From Clavaria fumosa (Eukaryota > Basidiomycota > Agaricomycetes > Agaricales > Clavariaceae): 64,000 nucleotides of DNA. A program made the position numbers and the translations under genes. The notes under the pieces were generated by a model. The model was not told the DNA's origin. It was given only the letters and a program-made list of their open reading frames with translations, and did not search any database. Where the stretch lies: contig OX637806.1 of assembly GCA_951802425.1 (NCBI GenBank), forward strand, positions 558,001-622,000, read 5' to 3'. Shown in pieces: positions 36,431 to 48,078 of this stretch (its first letter is position 1; each line of letters opens with the position of its first letter).

Positions 36431-36826
36431 TTCGAGATTGGAGAGGCTATGAGTAACCAATGTCTTTCATGTTGCGCATCTCAGAGTGGTATGGACACTG
36501 TTCAAGTTGTTGCTTGCATTTTCAATTTTGCTCTCCGCGTGCATGTTTCACGCTTGTCACATCTACTGAGAACCGTTGGCTGACATATTGGCATCCTCAT
36601 CAATACTCTCCGATGTCTAGGACGTCCGACCGGCGAATAAGTATCACCTTCCAGAAGTTGACACTGCCAAATCACAAACTGCTCTATGAACGTGGCCTAC
36701 GATATACAAGATGTACATCTCCCTTTCCTTATGGGTTCTCATGACCCTCGTCAAAAAGCGTTCCCATTTCGCCGTACGAATGTCTCCCCTTGACTGTCGT
36801 ATCGGTTTGTGAGTCGCATCAGCGAT
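36431..36826. other. Intergenic spacer
   Basis: No supported gene. Convergent 3' flanks of the small Cys-rich gene and the weak minus-strand gene region. Confidence 0.4.
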
Positions 36827-37768
36827 TTACCACAGGATTCCGAGGGTCCATCTGCTATTCGCAGCGTCTGAAAGCGCTGGAGGATGCCCCACATAGAGCC
36901 TAACAGCTCGTTGTGGGGCAACATTCCAGAGTGCCTGCCAGTCCTCATCTTCCGGCACCTCGATCGTGAATCTTCCTCCTGCTTCCCGCCCTTGCGCTCG
37001 TTAACATGTGCCCACATGGTGCTGCCTAACGTCACATGCCCGAGTGCTTCTCTCCTACACAGTTTCCGGAGATAGAGGTTGAATATCAATGACTGGAGTC
37101 TTGCAGCACGATTTTTTGTAATGCGGTGCGAATAAAGAAGGCGCATCAATTTGACGCTGCGTCCGCGCCTAGGGAGGAATTGTAGGCATGGAATAAAGGC
37201 AAAGCAGCGGATAGCCTGCTCACGTGGTTCCCAACCACTGCAAAATCATGCCCAGCACCTCTAGTTCTGGAGAGCAGTCGAAGACGGGTGCATTAAGGGA
37301 CACAGTGTCAAGGTCACATCGTGACCGATCACAAAACCCGATGGCATCGAGGTGAGTGCAAGTATCCGAGCTGCGTCCAGATTTAATCTCGCATCCGGTC
37401 ACCCCGCCGATGAACTGTCTCGTCCCATTCTGTCAGCCGTAGTTTTCATATGAGTCGAAGCAGAAAAGACCCACGGAACTTTTGTCTGCGCCGGCCAGAA
37501 CGACCATCCTTCTGAAAGATTGGCTGGTCAGAACGTGGGGACCAAATAGTTCCAAAAAACAAGCTTACACGAGAATCGAGTCTTTCTCCGACGGTAGCTG
37601 GTGCCGTATGAGCCTCCACCTGGGCATATTCCTACGTTGGGTATCCAGTAATTTACTCTGGATGGGCTGAGTAATATTTAGCCTGACCGACAATTGACAA
37701 AGCATCCAAAGTACCTTGAAAGCCTTCTTAGATTGCTTTCTCGCCTGCTCCTGTCGAACAACAACCAT
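36827..37768 (-). CDS. Possible spliced minus-strand gene, F-box-like C-terminus
   Basis: No complete model. Protein-like segments occur in order on the minus strand: SFRRMVVLAGADKSS, a candidate 45-nt intron (GTGGGT...CTGACAG), NGTRQFIGGVTGCEIKSG, LDTVSLNAPVFDCSPELEVL, then WLGTT with a GTGAGC donor, and finally VPEDEDWQALWNVAPQRAVR ending in WTLGILW at 36827. The style (short LRR-like segments ending with score-like phrases) resembles agaricomycete F-box proteins, but I see no F-box and cannot fix the start. It could be a degraded gene. It would diverge from RBX1. Confidence 0.3.
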
Positions 37769-38194
37769 TGACAGACGCGGACGGACTGCTTACGATGTCA
37801 AAAGGCCAACGAAGAATCTGAAGCGGTCCTACTGTTATCGAAGGTCAAGTGAATGAACAGCACACATCGAAACTGACCGAAGACGTCTACAATACGCCGC
37901 AGTATTTGGATCCCACTACTTGTACCTTAGAAAGTAGGCCGCATGCTTCGCAGCATGGCGATATCACGGACGCCAGCCGGCTATCGCCACGCATCAGCAA
38001 GACAACGCACGCAATCCTCGTGTCTCCTTTGCACTATTCGTAATAGCACTGTATCCTCTGGGACCTGACTTCAGAAGTTAAGCGCGTGCGTGGTTCTCTT
38101 GCTGTACGAATCTGCGACTTCAAGGACCGCATGAGTCGCGTCCCAGAGTACCGCACAGCCACTTCAACCGCTACATAACGAGGACCAGATCGTC
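37769..38194. other. Spacer upstream of RBX1
   Basis: 426 bp without a supported ORF, the likely promoter of RBX1 and of the divergent weak gene. A short 5S-rRNA-like string (GAAGTTAAGC) near 38075 has no 5S context. Confidence 0.4.
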
Positions 38195-38812
38195 ATGTCA
38201 AATACGGCCGCAGGTATGGAGGTAGACAACCCAAGCCAGGTCAAGGTTGAAGAGAAGGAAGTTAAGAAGAGATTCGAAGTCAAGAAGGTGGTCCCCTGAT
38301 TATTGGACGAGCACGACCAGGCTCACTCACGTTGACTTTCGACAGTGGAATGCGGTAGCGCTCTGGGCCTGGGGTCAGGCTAAGTCCTTCCGAGCAGCAC
38401 CAATACTAAAACGCCGTGTGACTCAGACATTGTCGTCGACAACTGCGCGATATGTAGAAACCACATCATGGACCTTTGTTCGTTCTGTCACTTCCATTTC
38501 ACGTCCATCCGTTCACGAATCGACTAGGCATCGATTGTCAGGCGAACCAGGTCTCGGCTACAAGCGAGGAATGCAACGCGGCGTGGGGCATGTGCAACGC
38601 GAGTCCATTACATTGTGCCTCCCTTAATACGACGTTTACCACCAATTTGATTCATGCAGCACGCGTTCCATTTTCATTGCATTTCCCGCTGGCTGAAGAC
38701 TCGAAATGTCTGCCCCTTGGATAACCGCGAATGGGAACTGCACAAGTGCGCATTTTGGTTTTGCTCATCTTCATATTTTAATGTCTGACACGCGGACAGG
38801 TACGGTCGATGA
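38195..38812 (+). CDS. RBX1: RBX1, RING-H2 subunit of cullin-RING ubiquitin ligases
   Basis: Six small exons: 38195-38287, 38346-38373, 38427-38477, 38528-38598, 38660-38745 and 38800-38812 give 113 residues. Continuous ORF scans miss it because no exon exceeds 93 nt. The product reads through [20 protein letters not shown] (the cullin-binding strand), then [58 protein letters not shown] and ends LHKYGR, matching RBX1 along its length with the full set of Cys/His zinc ligands. It recruits ubiquitin-loaded E2 to SCF and other cullin ligases. The fourth intron (38599-38659) uses a GC donor (AAC|GCGAGT). The last exon is only 13 nt and gives the canonical KYG ending. Reading past it would give an atypical tail. 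Confidence 0.93.
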
Positions 38813-39736
38813 TTGTAGATCGACGATGAGACGCGGCAGGTTTTCTTGTACGCTTCCATGTAATGTGTACATTCTCTATCTACATGAATCACGTTTTGGA
38901 GCCGTCAGCTCCTTGATGCGTACTTTCGCTAGATCAAAATTACTGCGCGTAACCACCGTCACTAGGCAAGGTACAGTAGACCTTTTTCGGCCAGCTCCTT
39001 GATGATTCAGCGGGTATAGTCCTTCCAGCATGACACCTCGATAGCATTGTTATTTCCTCAAAGCTCTGCTTCTTTCAATCGCCGTCATGTCAGCGTGAAC
39101 GACAAAATGTATCTCGAATCTAAATTTTTATAATGGCGAAGTGATCATGTCCCAGGCTGCTACAGCGTCATTGGAAGACCTGCACCACGCTGCTAAGATG
39201 CTACCAGACGTGTGTCTCGCCCATGCCGATAGGGCGTGTCTATGCTTTGCTAAATGGGTTGGGCCCGGAAAATCTTGCTTGCTAGCCGAACCCATCATTC
39301 AACTGTGGCTCGCTCCACCTGAACCTGCTCGAGGAGCAGTGCGCCAAATTACATTTGCGTTGAGAAGGGAGCAGCGCAATGCAGAAGTGATTTTTTAATG
39401 AGACCGTCGCTTGTTTTGACTGAATCGCTTCACATAATTTAATTAAGAAGTCAGAAGACCTGTAGGTAAACGTGGGGTTGAATAGTAAGGGATACAAGTC
39501 TACAAGAGAGGGGATCTCCTGAACCAACACATACTTGATAGTCTACATATAATGAACGATACGACTAAGCGCTGGCAGGACTTTAAAGAGGCGTCCTTCA
39601 TCGAATAATCTCGACTTTGCGTCGCCGTAGGGTGTAAGGGGCCAGAAGAAGGCGGGCAGGAACTGGTGCTCCGTGGAACGTGAGCGAACGCACACGCGCA
39701 GACAGCGAAAATGCGGGTTTTGAGAGCGCAGAATTA
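38813..39736. other. Intergenic between RBX1 and the small HSP
   Basis: Convergent 3' flanks. ORFs at 39141-39398 and 39282-39530 have no natural composition or splice context. Because RBX1 shows that genes of tiny exons occur here, a missed small gene cannot be excluded. Confidence 0.4.
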
Positions 39737-40366
39737 TTATTCTTGAGTGACCTCGATAGGTCGGGGCGTCTCTGTGGAGGCGGATACACGGGGCCATGAA
39801 ATGGTGAGCATGCCGTCCGATATCGAGGCAGATACCTCGCGTGGCTGTCCATGATAAAAATAGGTCAATTTTGGGACGTAAAGCAAATAAGGGGTGGACT
39901 ACGTGCCTCGAAATTCGAAGGCAGAAGTACTTCCCGTCGGAATTTGCCATATTTCACCTCCCTGACGAGATAATTTGGCTTCCGTGGGTCGACTTCACTA
40001 ATGCCTAGCGCCTGACGCCGTGTCCCAGATATGACAAGCTGCTTTCCTTGTACCACGAGAGATACGTCATCTTTCTTAACGCCAGGCACCTCCACTTGAC
40101 ATATTATTCTGGAGGTACCTGGGTCATCAATTATATCTAGCCTACAAGCGGTGTAAAAAAAAAGAATTTGAGCCTTGCAAAAGTCTGACCACTTGCCTCG
40201 GTTTGAGGGTACCCATTGCGTGAGAATTTACAATTGGATGCCCTCTTCGGTGCTTTCCAAGGACGTGATGGGTGTATTTGATAGCCAGGGCGCGGTCAAG
40301 CATGCGAAAGTAATGTTCCTGGGAGTGCGGATGGGTTTCTACAATTGCTGGCGGCATTATAACCAT
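39737..40366 (-). CDS. Small heat-shock protein, Hsp20/alpha-crystallin family
   Basis: Exons 40366-40197, 40141-39907 and 39835-39737 give 167 residues. The alpha-crystallin domain is clear: IICQVEVPGVKKDDVSLVVQ, GKQLVISGTRRQ, YLVREVKYGKFRREVLLPSN and ISDGMLTISWPR, followed by a short extension ending RPIEVTQE. The N-terminal arm (MVIMPPAIVETHPH...) is poorly conserved as usual. Such proteins form oligomers that hold unfolding proteins. Both introns have GC donors in this model (AG|GCAAGT at 40196, and GAG|GCACGT at 39906). The second is needed to reach the ISDGML strand in frame. The start at 40366 is the first ATG downstream of a TATA element. Confidence 0.85.
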
Positions 40367-40399
40367 CACGCAAGTGCGAGTTTGTGAGAGAGGAGTCAA

Positions 40400-40440
40400 T
40401 TCTGGAAGATACGAATTGCCGCTCCCGTATGAATTTATAG
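40400..40440 (-). promoter_or_regulatory. Putative core promoter of the small HSP gene
   Basis: On the minus strand a CTATAAAT TATA box (40440-40433) lies about 67 nt upstream of the ATG, with a minimal heat-shock-element pair TTCnnGAA (TTCTGGAA, 40400-40407) between them. Two short units are not enough to prove HSF control. Confidence 0.4.
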
Positions 40441-41604
40441 TCCTGAAACGATCATGTGATCATGTGAGTCATTGTTAGTACCGTCTCCGGGTCTCCGGTG
40501 TCCGTCCGATGTCGAGTCAGTTGACTCCGGCACCGTTAGGCTGCGCGCGTCTCCACACCATGCTGTAACAAACGAACTGCGCTTAGTAATTACAAAGACG
40601 TTGCAGCATGCCTAACAGGCGCTTACGAGCTATATGATCCGTGTACATTCCGACTGCACTGCAAATTGGACAAATTATGCCGAGTTTGGCAAGCTGTGTT
40701 AGAATTGCGGCGAGGCGCCAATGCGGCGATTGTCTTCAGTCCTTACTCGATTCGCACTACAATGATCGTATCACCCTTGTGCAGTCCACATTGATGAAAC
40801 GAGCGAGGCTAAGGTGCAGAGTTCTTCTTCATCTCACTGTGATACTCATCGTCGAACGCAGGGGTGAGGCTCGGGGTTTCCATGTGTGAGCTTAGCGGAG
40901 CATGACTCGACGAACAGAGGATTCAAGTGACTTTGGCATCCCGAATTTCCTGCTCGTTTGAAACACGAATCACATCAGTACCTGCGCTCGTGAGACCTTG
41001 TTCCAGCCGACGAAAATCAGATACGCTATTCACGGTCCAATAAGTAATTGAGCTGCTTCTCTCTGTTGCAAGCAGGCTGAAAGTTTACTTTGCATCGTTA
41101 CATTAATGTCGACGCAAGGCCCGACTATGAAAGAATACACGCATTCGGTCAACGCAAATGGCTTGTCACTGGCAACCTCCTACCCTTTCAAGTGTCTGAG
41201 CTCCGCCCGTGAATGTGTCAGATGGTCGGGCATTACGCAATGCTCCAGCGCAAAGGCAAGTCCTCGTGTCTTGAAAGCCTCGCCCCCGGGTCCGTCGGCC
41301 TGCGCACATTGCCCTACGAAGTTTCCTAGCCATGTTATATGCGATATTGCCGCTTCCGCAGCAAGCTTACTCAGCCTCCTCCGAGGCCGGAGGCGACACG
41401 CGTCGCATATCCCGGCTCGGACTATGGTCAGATGTGATTGGCAGAGATCCAGACCCTCTCCTTACCCCTCCGGATCACCTCCGAGGAAGTACAGAAGTTC
41501 TGACTCGACGCCATACTTTTTGCACAGCCTTCCCCAGCCAACTCATTTTCGTTCGGTCCGCTTATATATTCGTTCTATCGAGGAACTAACACATGCATCT
41601 ACGC
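40441..41604. other. Long spacer between small HSP and ThrRS 3' end
   Basis: About 1.16 kb without a supported gene. The ORF at 41106-41732 runs antisense into the ThrRS last exon and has random composition. The repeated ATCATGTG near 40450-40466 is noted but unexplained. Confidence 0.45.
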
Positions 41605-44600
41605 CTACACCAACTTGTTATGCAAGCTTCTGCCCTTCTTCAACGCCACAAGCTTTTCTGCAATGTCGTCTAAAGGAATTAGTACCTCGGCTCTCGTCTT
41701 GCTACCGACATCGTCTCGGTTCCGGACGTTGACAGACCGTGAGTCCAATTCGTCTTGACCCACCACTGGTCGAAGCGCCCACAAGTTAAAACAAAATCCG
41801 GTAACGAAAGCAAGGGCAAAACACTACCTAGGATGAAGTTGTACTGCGAAATCTCGCCGTTTCGGATTTTCTTGGATAGCGTATTGTCACCGTTATCGAC
41901 ATCAACGTAAAGACCTAAACTGGAGAGGCGGTCACCGATCTCGGCGGCATATCCTTTCTGTTACCAGATTATATTCATTAGACCGTGAAAATACACAGCA
42001 CGATACCCCTCGGGACTCACATAGGGGGCAGCCACAGGGATCACGAGGACTTGGCGAGGAGAAAGCCAGAACGGCCTGTGCAGCAAGACTCAGCATGAAA
42101 CCCCCGAAGCGACCCACAAATAACATGACTGACCACTTGCCCGCAAAATGCTCCGTGATGATGGCAATGAAGCGTTCCAGGCTTCCCAAGAGCGCGCGGT
42201 GAATGATGACGGGCCGTGATGGCGGCTTGTCCGCGTCTTCCTCCGCGGAGCGATACTTGAGGTTGAACCGCTCGGGCAGCTGGAAGTCGAGCTGGATGGT
42301 AGCGCATTGGAACGGACGCTTCAGTGCATCGTGGACGGTGATGTCGACTTTGGGCCCGTAGAAGGCACCGTCGCCTGGGTTAAGATCCCATTGTCCGGGG
42401 TAATGGCGCTCCAGCGCTTTTTTAAGTTGCTGGAAGTGGCAATGTTCCATTGAACTTGTGCAGCCAGACAACGTACCACACGACCAAAGGACGTACCGCT
42501 TCAGCTGCATCCCACGTTTCTATGGACCCAAGGTGCGCCTCAGGCCGGGTGGACAGCTGCAAATGGAACTCGAATCCAAAGAGCCCGTAGAGTTTCTGCA
42601 TAAAGTCAAATAGGCCGCTCATCTCCTCTTCGATCTATAAGCGCCCAGCATCAGAGACTCGTGTTGCTGTTCAAATGCTGGACGTAGTCTTACCTGAGAA
42701 GGCATGCAGAATATATGCGAGTCATCCTGCACGAAGCGCCTGACACGCGCTAGTCCACTGAGAGCGCCCGAGGCTTCGTTGCGATGAATAATACCAAATT
42801 CAGCCATGCGGATAGGGAGCTCGCGATAGCTGCGGTCCTTGGAATCAAATATCAAACAGTGCCCCGGGCAGTTCATGGGCTTCAGCGCCCATGGTTCTTT
42901 TTCTATTTCAAGGACGAACATATCGTCCTTGTAGTTTGCCCAATGCCCTGACGTTTCCCAGAGTTTGTTGTTGTATATATTGGGCGAAATCACTGGAGGA
43001 CATTCAATCTTCAGATAACGCATCTGGAAAGCCGCACTAACCTTCCTGGTATCCGCGCTTAAAGTACTCCGACTAGAGAAGAATCAAAGGGAGACCAGCG
43101 CTAGAACCAGCGCCAAAGGCACATACCCGTATCAATTCCACAAGAGTATTGTAGATGCGTGTCCCGTGCGGCAGGAAAAAGCAACTTCCAGGACTGACGC
43201 TGTTGAAAAAGAAAAGTTCCTGTTCCAGTCCAATCTTACGATGATCCCGCTTGGCTGCCTCGGCTAGGAACGCCTTGTAGTCTGACAGTTGTTTCTTATC
43301 GGGGAATGAGATGCCGTAAATGCGTTGGAGAGAATCGTTGTTGGCATCTCCGAGGAAGTAAGACGCAGAATTCTGGGGGACCACTTGAGTATGACAACGG
43401 CGAGGCGCCAGAAACAGCACTACCTTGGTGACCATAAATGCCTTGATTCTACCTGTATGAGGTACATGCGGACCGAGGCAAAGATCAATCATCGGCCCGC
43501 AGCGATAGACGGTTGTCGAAGAACCGTCCGGAATCTTTGACTTGATTAGATGCACTTTGTATTTGTTATACTGAATGCAAAATGTCAGGGAGCTGGCAAC
43601 TTGCAGACGGGGCGAATGGTAGGCACAGCAAACATTTCAAGCAATTTTTCTTTGGATACGACAAGACGTTCGAACTTCTGTTTCTCTTTGATAGCCATCT
43701 CAGATAGCTTCTCGAGCGCGGGGTAGTCGGTGTTCGAGACAGGCCTAACAGGATTGTTAGAAACACAAAGGGAAGACAGACAGATTAAAGGTCACCTCGA
43801 ATCAATAGCCATTTCATAATAAAATCCCTCAGATACGGGCGGACCGATACATAGATGGCAGCCGTAATGTCGCTCAGCTGCTTCACCTAGTACATGTGCC
43901 GATGAATGCCAGAAGACACGTTTGCCTTTATATCCAGTAGGTCAGAAAGTGGCGGCGTTTAACAACTCGCACAAGGTGTGACCTTCTGGGTGTTCGAAAT
44001 CGAGGAGCTCGAGTTTGCAGTTGCCTTCGATAGGCCGTTCAAGATCCCAGAGCTCGCCGTCGACCTGCGATGCGAAAGCAAACATGAATATCGGTGGTTG
44101 ATCGGTGGAAGGACACGAACTTTGGCGATGACAACGCGTTCTGACAGGCTCTTTGACACTTCTTTGGCGATGTCCATGGGACTGGTCTCCCATTTGATTC
44201 CCTGGCGTTCGGACCCGTCTGGCATCGTAATGACTACTGCCCCTCGCGGTTGGGCTGGCACGGCATGAGTACATTTTTCGTGTCTCTCGGCTTCAACGAA
44301 TGGGAGAAACCCACACACCTTTTATGAAGGCATCGTACGCATGCTTCAGCTCCTCAAACATCTTGATGCGATGATCGAAGAAGTCGGGCGGTGGTTGGAG
44401 CTACACGACGGTAAGCAAGCAGTTGCTGTTCACCCACGGAGCGGCCATACTTCAAGGGGATGGTCAGAGACGACAGGTTTGTCCTTCTTGCCCTTTCCTT
44501 GCACAGGTATCTGTCCGTCTTGGCGTCGAGGTGCCTGTCGATCACCTCCCGATGCCGACGAGGCAACTGCATTCAGCGACATGGCCGTGTAATATGACCG

Positions 44601-44696
44601 ACAAAGCAAGGTCTGTGGGGATCGAGGTCGATAGGCAAGGCGCGCGCAGAGATGGTGGGCAGGTATGACTCGGTCAAGGAGCAGTTTGGGCCACAT
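41605..44696 (-). CDS. THS1: Threonyl-tRNA synthetase, probably dual-targeted
   Basis: Fifteen exons: 44696-44451 (cytosolic start 44582), 44400-44319, 44254-44121, 44064-43983, 43925-43796, 43744-43627, 43570-43424, 43372-43127, 43072-43042, 42992-42694, 42634-42497, 42429-42134, 42075-42021, 41957-41828 and 41765-41605. From 44582 the product is 726 residues; from 44696 it is 764. TGS domain: [16 protein letters not shown]. Editing domain: [16 protein letters not shown]. Class II motifs: [20 protein letters not shown] (motif 2) and [11 protein letters not shown] (motif 3), with the zinc cysteine in MNCPGH. The anticodon-binding domain ends in [12 protein letters not shown]. It charges tRNA-Thr. 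The 38-residue extension ([16 protein letters not shown]...RSYYTA) is basic with one Asp and looks like a mitochondrial presequence. It is divergent from the aminotransferase gene. Confidence 0.94.
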
Positions 44697-45557
44697 GCAC
44701 GCGCATCACGATGCGCATAACTGCCGAACCGACACAGCACCGGCCGATAAGAGGCGATTCCCAGCGCATACGCCCTGCGCAGAGGCTCACTCCAACATCG
44801 GGAGACCAACAAACATTTTCTAGTACTGTACAACATCGTATTGGAGAGCTGGAGACTACCGTGGCATATCGAGCAGTAATCCTTTGTGCTATTCTTCTCC
44901 TTTTCCGTGCGGCCGTCATGCGGGAATCACGGCAGGGCCGGCAAGATGGGATGGACAGCGCCTTTTCGAATGCACGGCACCAGCGCCCCTGCATTTCTAA
45001 TCCCTTTGATGGTCTGCGACGCATAGAAATAAGCCAGGCCAACAATCTAATAGAATAGCCCTTGCCTGGGAGAACTTGATAGGTCAATGAGGAGCCCGTG
45101 ATGGCCCAGCTAGAACTCTTGAGTCTGAATCTTCGTACAGGATTTTGATGTGCTTGAAAGATCACGAATGCAAGCCATAATGGGACAGAAGTCGAGCTGT
45201 GAGAACGATAGTGAGGGTCAAGCCAGGGCCCCCTTTGAATTTGGCTGATAGGCCCAGGGGTATTCCACTATGAATGATCTGCAACTCTGCGAGGTGGCCA
45301 AAGCGAAGATATGGTAGAGCCAGAGAACCAGTTGAGTCGCCGAACGAGTTGCACCCCATCCTATCACACGTTTCGCTCCTGAGAATTTGGCCTGACAGGA
45401 AGGGATACAATGAAATAATACAGACGAGTAGGCCAACAAATGCCATTTTCAGCCTTGGCCTGTATACTCGTATTCGATAGGTGGCCCCAGCTCACTGTAT
45501 GAGGCGAACGTATAGGTGTAAGGTGGTTGGCCAGGCTTTTGCTCACTGCTGTTAAAG
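44697..45557. promoter_or_regulatory. Shared divergent upstream region of ThrRS and aminotransferase
   Basis: 861 bp between the longest possible starts of two divergent genes. A minus-strand ORF at 45446-45162 (94 codons, hydrophobic start) lies here without support from splicing or family similarity. Confidence 0.4.
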
Positions 45558-47345
45558 ATGACAGTGTTCGCCATTTATCGTCGCGCCAACCAGCGTCAAA
45601 GCTTGTATAAAGACATTTCAACTCGCAACTCCTTCAGACAGCTTATTGCTGCCGCACTGTCGATCGACTACAGCCGAGTTCGACCTCCGTCTCCTTTTGC
45701 CCGACGCCCAACCTATACGCATAGACTGACACACATGACGACGAATACATCAACCACTTCCATGATCCCTCTCACACCTGACAAACTCAACCCTTCGATC
45801 CGCAATGTCCAGTATGCCGTACGCGGCGAGCTTGCGATCCGCTCCGAAGCGCACAGGGAAGAGCTGAAGAAGTTCGGGCACGCTCTGCCCTTCACCAAAG
45901 TCATCTCGTCGAATATCGGCAACCCGCAGCAAAAGGGCTTGGATCAGCCGCCTATCACGTTTGTGCGACAGGTGGGCACGCGACCTGGCTCCCCGACAAA
46001 ATATGACTGATGTCGCGATTGAAAACTAACAGATTGTCGCGCTCATGGAGTGGCCGGATCTAGCGACGTTGGCTCCTGGTGTGTTTCCGAAGGACGTCGT
46101 GGCCAAAGCCAAGGAGTTGCAGGAGGAAATTGGCTCCATTGGCGCGTATTCACAGTCCCAGGGTGTGGCTCTCATCCGCAAGCACGTCGCTGAGTTTTTA
46201 CAACGTGAGCGTTTTCTCTCCGGATCATCGGAATCTTGCCTTGCGATCCTCACATCCCTCCTTGGACAGGTCGCGATGGATATCCTTCCAACCCGGATCA
46301 TATTTTCCTGACCGCCGGCGCGTCTGCCGGTGTGTCTCTCTTGCTCTCCATGCTCATCGCGAATAAAAAATCTGGCGTCTTGATACCCATCCCGCAATAC
46401 CCTCTCTACAGCGCTAGACTGGCGCAGTATTCTGGTGTTCCTATTCCCTATCACCTAGATGAGAGCAAGGAGTGGTCAACGTCCGTACCAGACATTACTC
46501 TCTCTTTGGAAAAAGCCATCAAGGAAGGGGTGGAACCCAAGGCGCTTGTCATCATCAATCCCGGGAATCCGACGGGTGCTGTTCTAGACGAGGCCACACA
46601 AAGGGATCTAGTCAAACTTTGCGAAACATACGGGCTCGTGCTGCTTGCAGATGAGGTCTACCAGGTCAACATTCACAACCGCGAGAAGCACGGTTTCACC
46701 TCCTTCAAAAAGGTCGTGTGCGACCTCAAGTCACCTGTCCCGCTCGTGTCCTTCCATTCCACGTCCAAAGGGGTGATGGGTGAGTGTGGGCGCAGGGGCG
46801 GCTACTTTGAGCTCCTCAACTTCTCCGACGAGATTGTTGCGATGGTGTACAAGATGGTCAGCGTCGGGCTGTGCCCTCCAGTCTCCGGCCAGATCGGCGT
46901 CGATACGATGGTGCGGCCACCGGTCGAGGGCGAGGAGAGCTACCCGCTGTGGAAGAAAGAGACGGATGCGATTGGTGCCGCCCTTACGCAGCGGACGCGC
47001 CTGATGGCAGAGAGGCTCAACGCGCTACCCGGGGTGTCGTGTGTCAACTCGCCCGGCGCGCTGTATTTGTATCCTCAGATCCACATTCCGCCCAAGGCGG
47101 TGGAGGAGGCGAAGAGGCGCGGGAAGAAGCCGGATGTGATGTACGCGTTGGAGATGCTGGACGAGACGGGTATATGCGTCGTCCCCGGGAGCGGTTTCGA
47201 ACTTGTCAACGAGGCGCCCGACGACGGCGGTACCGGGGAGGTGGAGGGACATTACAGGCTGACTTGTCTGTGTCCTGGTGTTGAGGAATATGTCAGCAAG
47301 CTTGAGAAATTCCATATTGGGTTCTTGCAGAGGTACGGACAGTAG
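45558..47345 (+). CDS. ALT1: Alanine aminotransferase (class I PLP enzyme)
   Basis: Exons 45558 (or 45735)-45971, 46033-46204 and 46270-47345. From 45735 the enzyme has 494 residues, a normal length. It interconverts alanine plus 2-oxoglutarate with pyruvate plus glutamate. Visible blocks: NIGNPQQKGLDQPPITFVRQ, GSIGAYSQSQGVALIRKHVA, RDGYPSNPDHIFLTAGAS, INPGNPTGAVL, LLADEVYQ and the PLP-lysine segment SFHSTSKGVMGECGRRGGY, followed by DETGICVVPGSGF. An in-frame extension from 45558 (MTVFAIYRRANQRQSL...) adds 59 residues, Arg/Ser-rich with few acidic residues, compatible with mitochondrial import. Both starts may be used. The catalytic core is certain, the N-terminus is not. Confidence 0.93.
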
Positions 47346-48078
47346 GAGACGTCTTTGCTAATAATCCGTATATCCTTACTATGTTCTCTTCAATGCTGTT
47401 CACATTGCTGGACACGTTGCAGTCGCATGCAATGAGCATCAACGCGCCCATGCTCTCTGCGTGTGGTTGGGGTGATTTCAAAGCTTATACACTCACGGCT
47501 TGGTAAACGTTCGCGTGACCAGACTGTGTCCCAATTCCTTGGGTCAGAAGTGAGGTGAAGTTCGGATGACAGTGCATACTCGTATAGCCGGAGATCTCAT
47601 CTATATTGTATCTACTTATGGTCACAAACCACAGCCGCCCAAAGCACTGAAGCGCCGGTATTTACGGTCGTTACGGCCCTCAATTGTCTAAGACGGAGTA
47701 GGGCAACGCACATATTAAGAGTGGCCATAGCAATCACAGTGCTATAAAGAGGAAAAGAAATGCTAGCTACTACTAAGGCTACGCGTCATTCAGCAGCAGC
47801 CATGCAGTATGTAATATTGGTTTCAGTTTCAGCAAGGGCGAAACGAAAGAGGGGGTTTGCATCCAAATCAAGACAAATATTTGTATTTGCTTTCAGTGGC
47901 GCACAGGATAAAGCGGCTCGCCGATGGAAAACTGGCAGTGTCTCCCCTCTCCCCTTCCCCCGTTCGCCATGTGTATGCGCCTCTTGAGCTCAGCTTCATT
48001 GTGCTAACGACAGCTCATCCCGGGCGCCCGGCTGACACAGTCGGGGTCCTTGACCTCCAGCGCCTCAAGCTCAACGCC
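47346..48078. other. Spacer / promoter of the copper-fist gene
   Basis: Downstream flank of the aminotransferase and upstream region of the copper-fist gene. A TATAAA-like string (GCTATAAAGAGG) occurs at about 47742-47753, about 330 bp before the chosen start. No CDS supported. Confidence 0.4.

Noticed and set aside
38060..38090. 5S-rRNA-like string GAAGTTAAGC
   Set aside because: No surrounding 5S secondary structure or internal promoter boxes match. The string alone is too short.
41663..41740. Possible first exon [14 protein letters not shown] with a GTGAGT donor
   Set aside because: It lies antisense within the last coding exon of threonyl-tRNA synthetase and leads to no plausible second exon.
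45162..45446. 94-codon minus-strand ORF with hydrophobic start
   Set aside because: Sits in the divergent ThrRS/aminotransferase spacer, has no continuation by splicing and no recognisable family.
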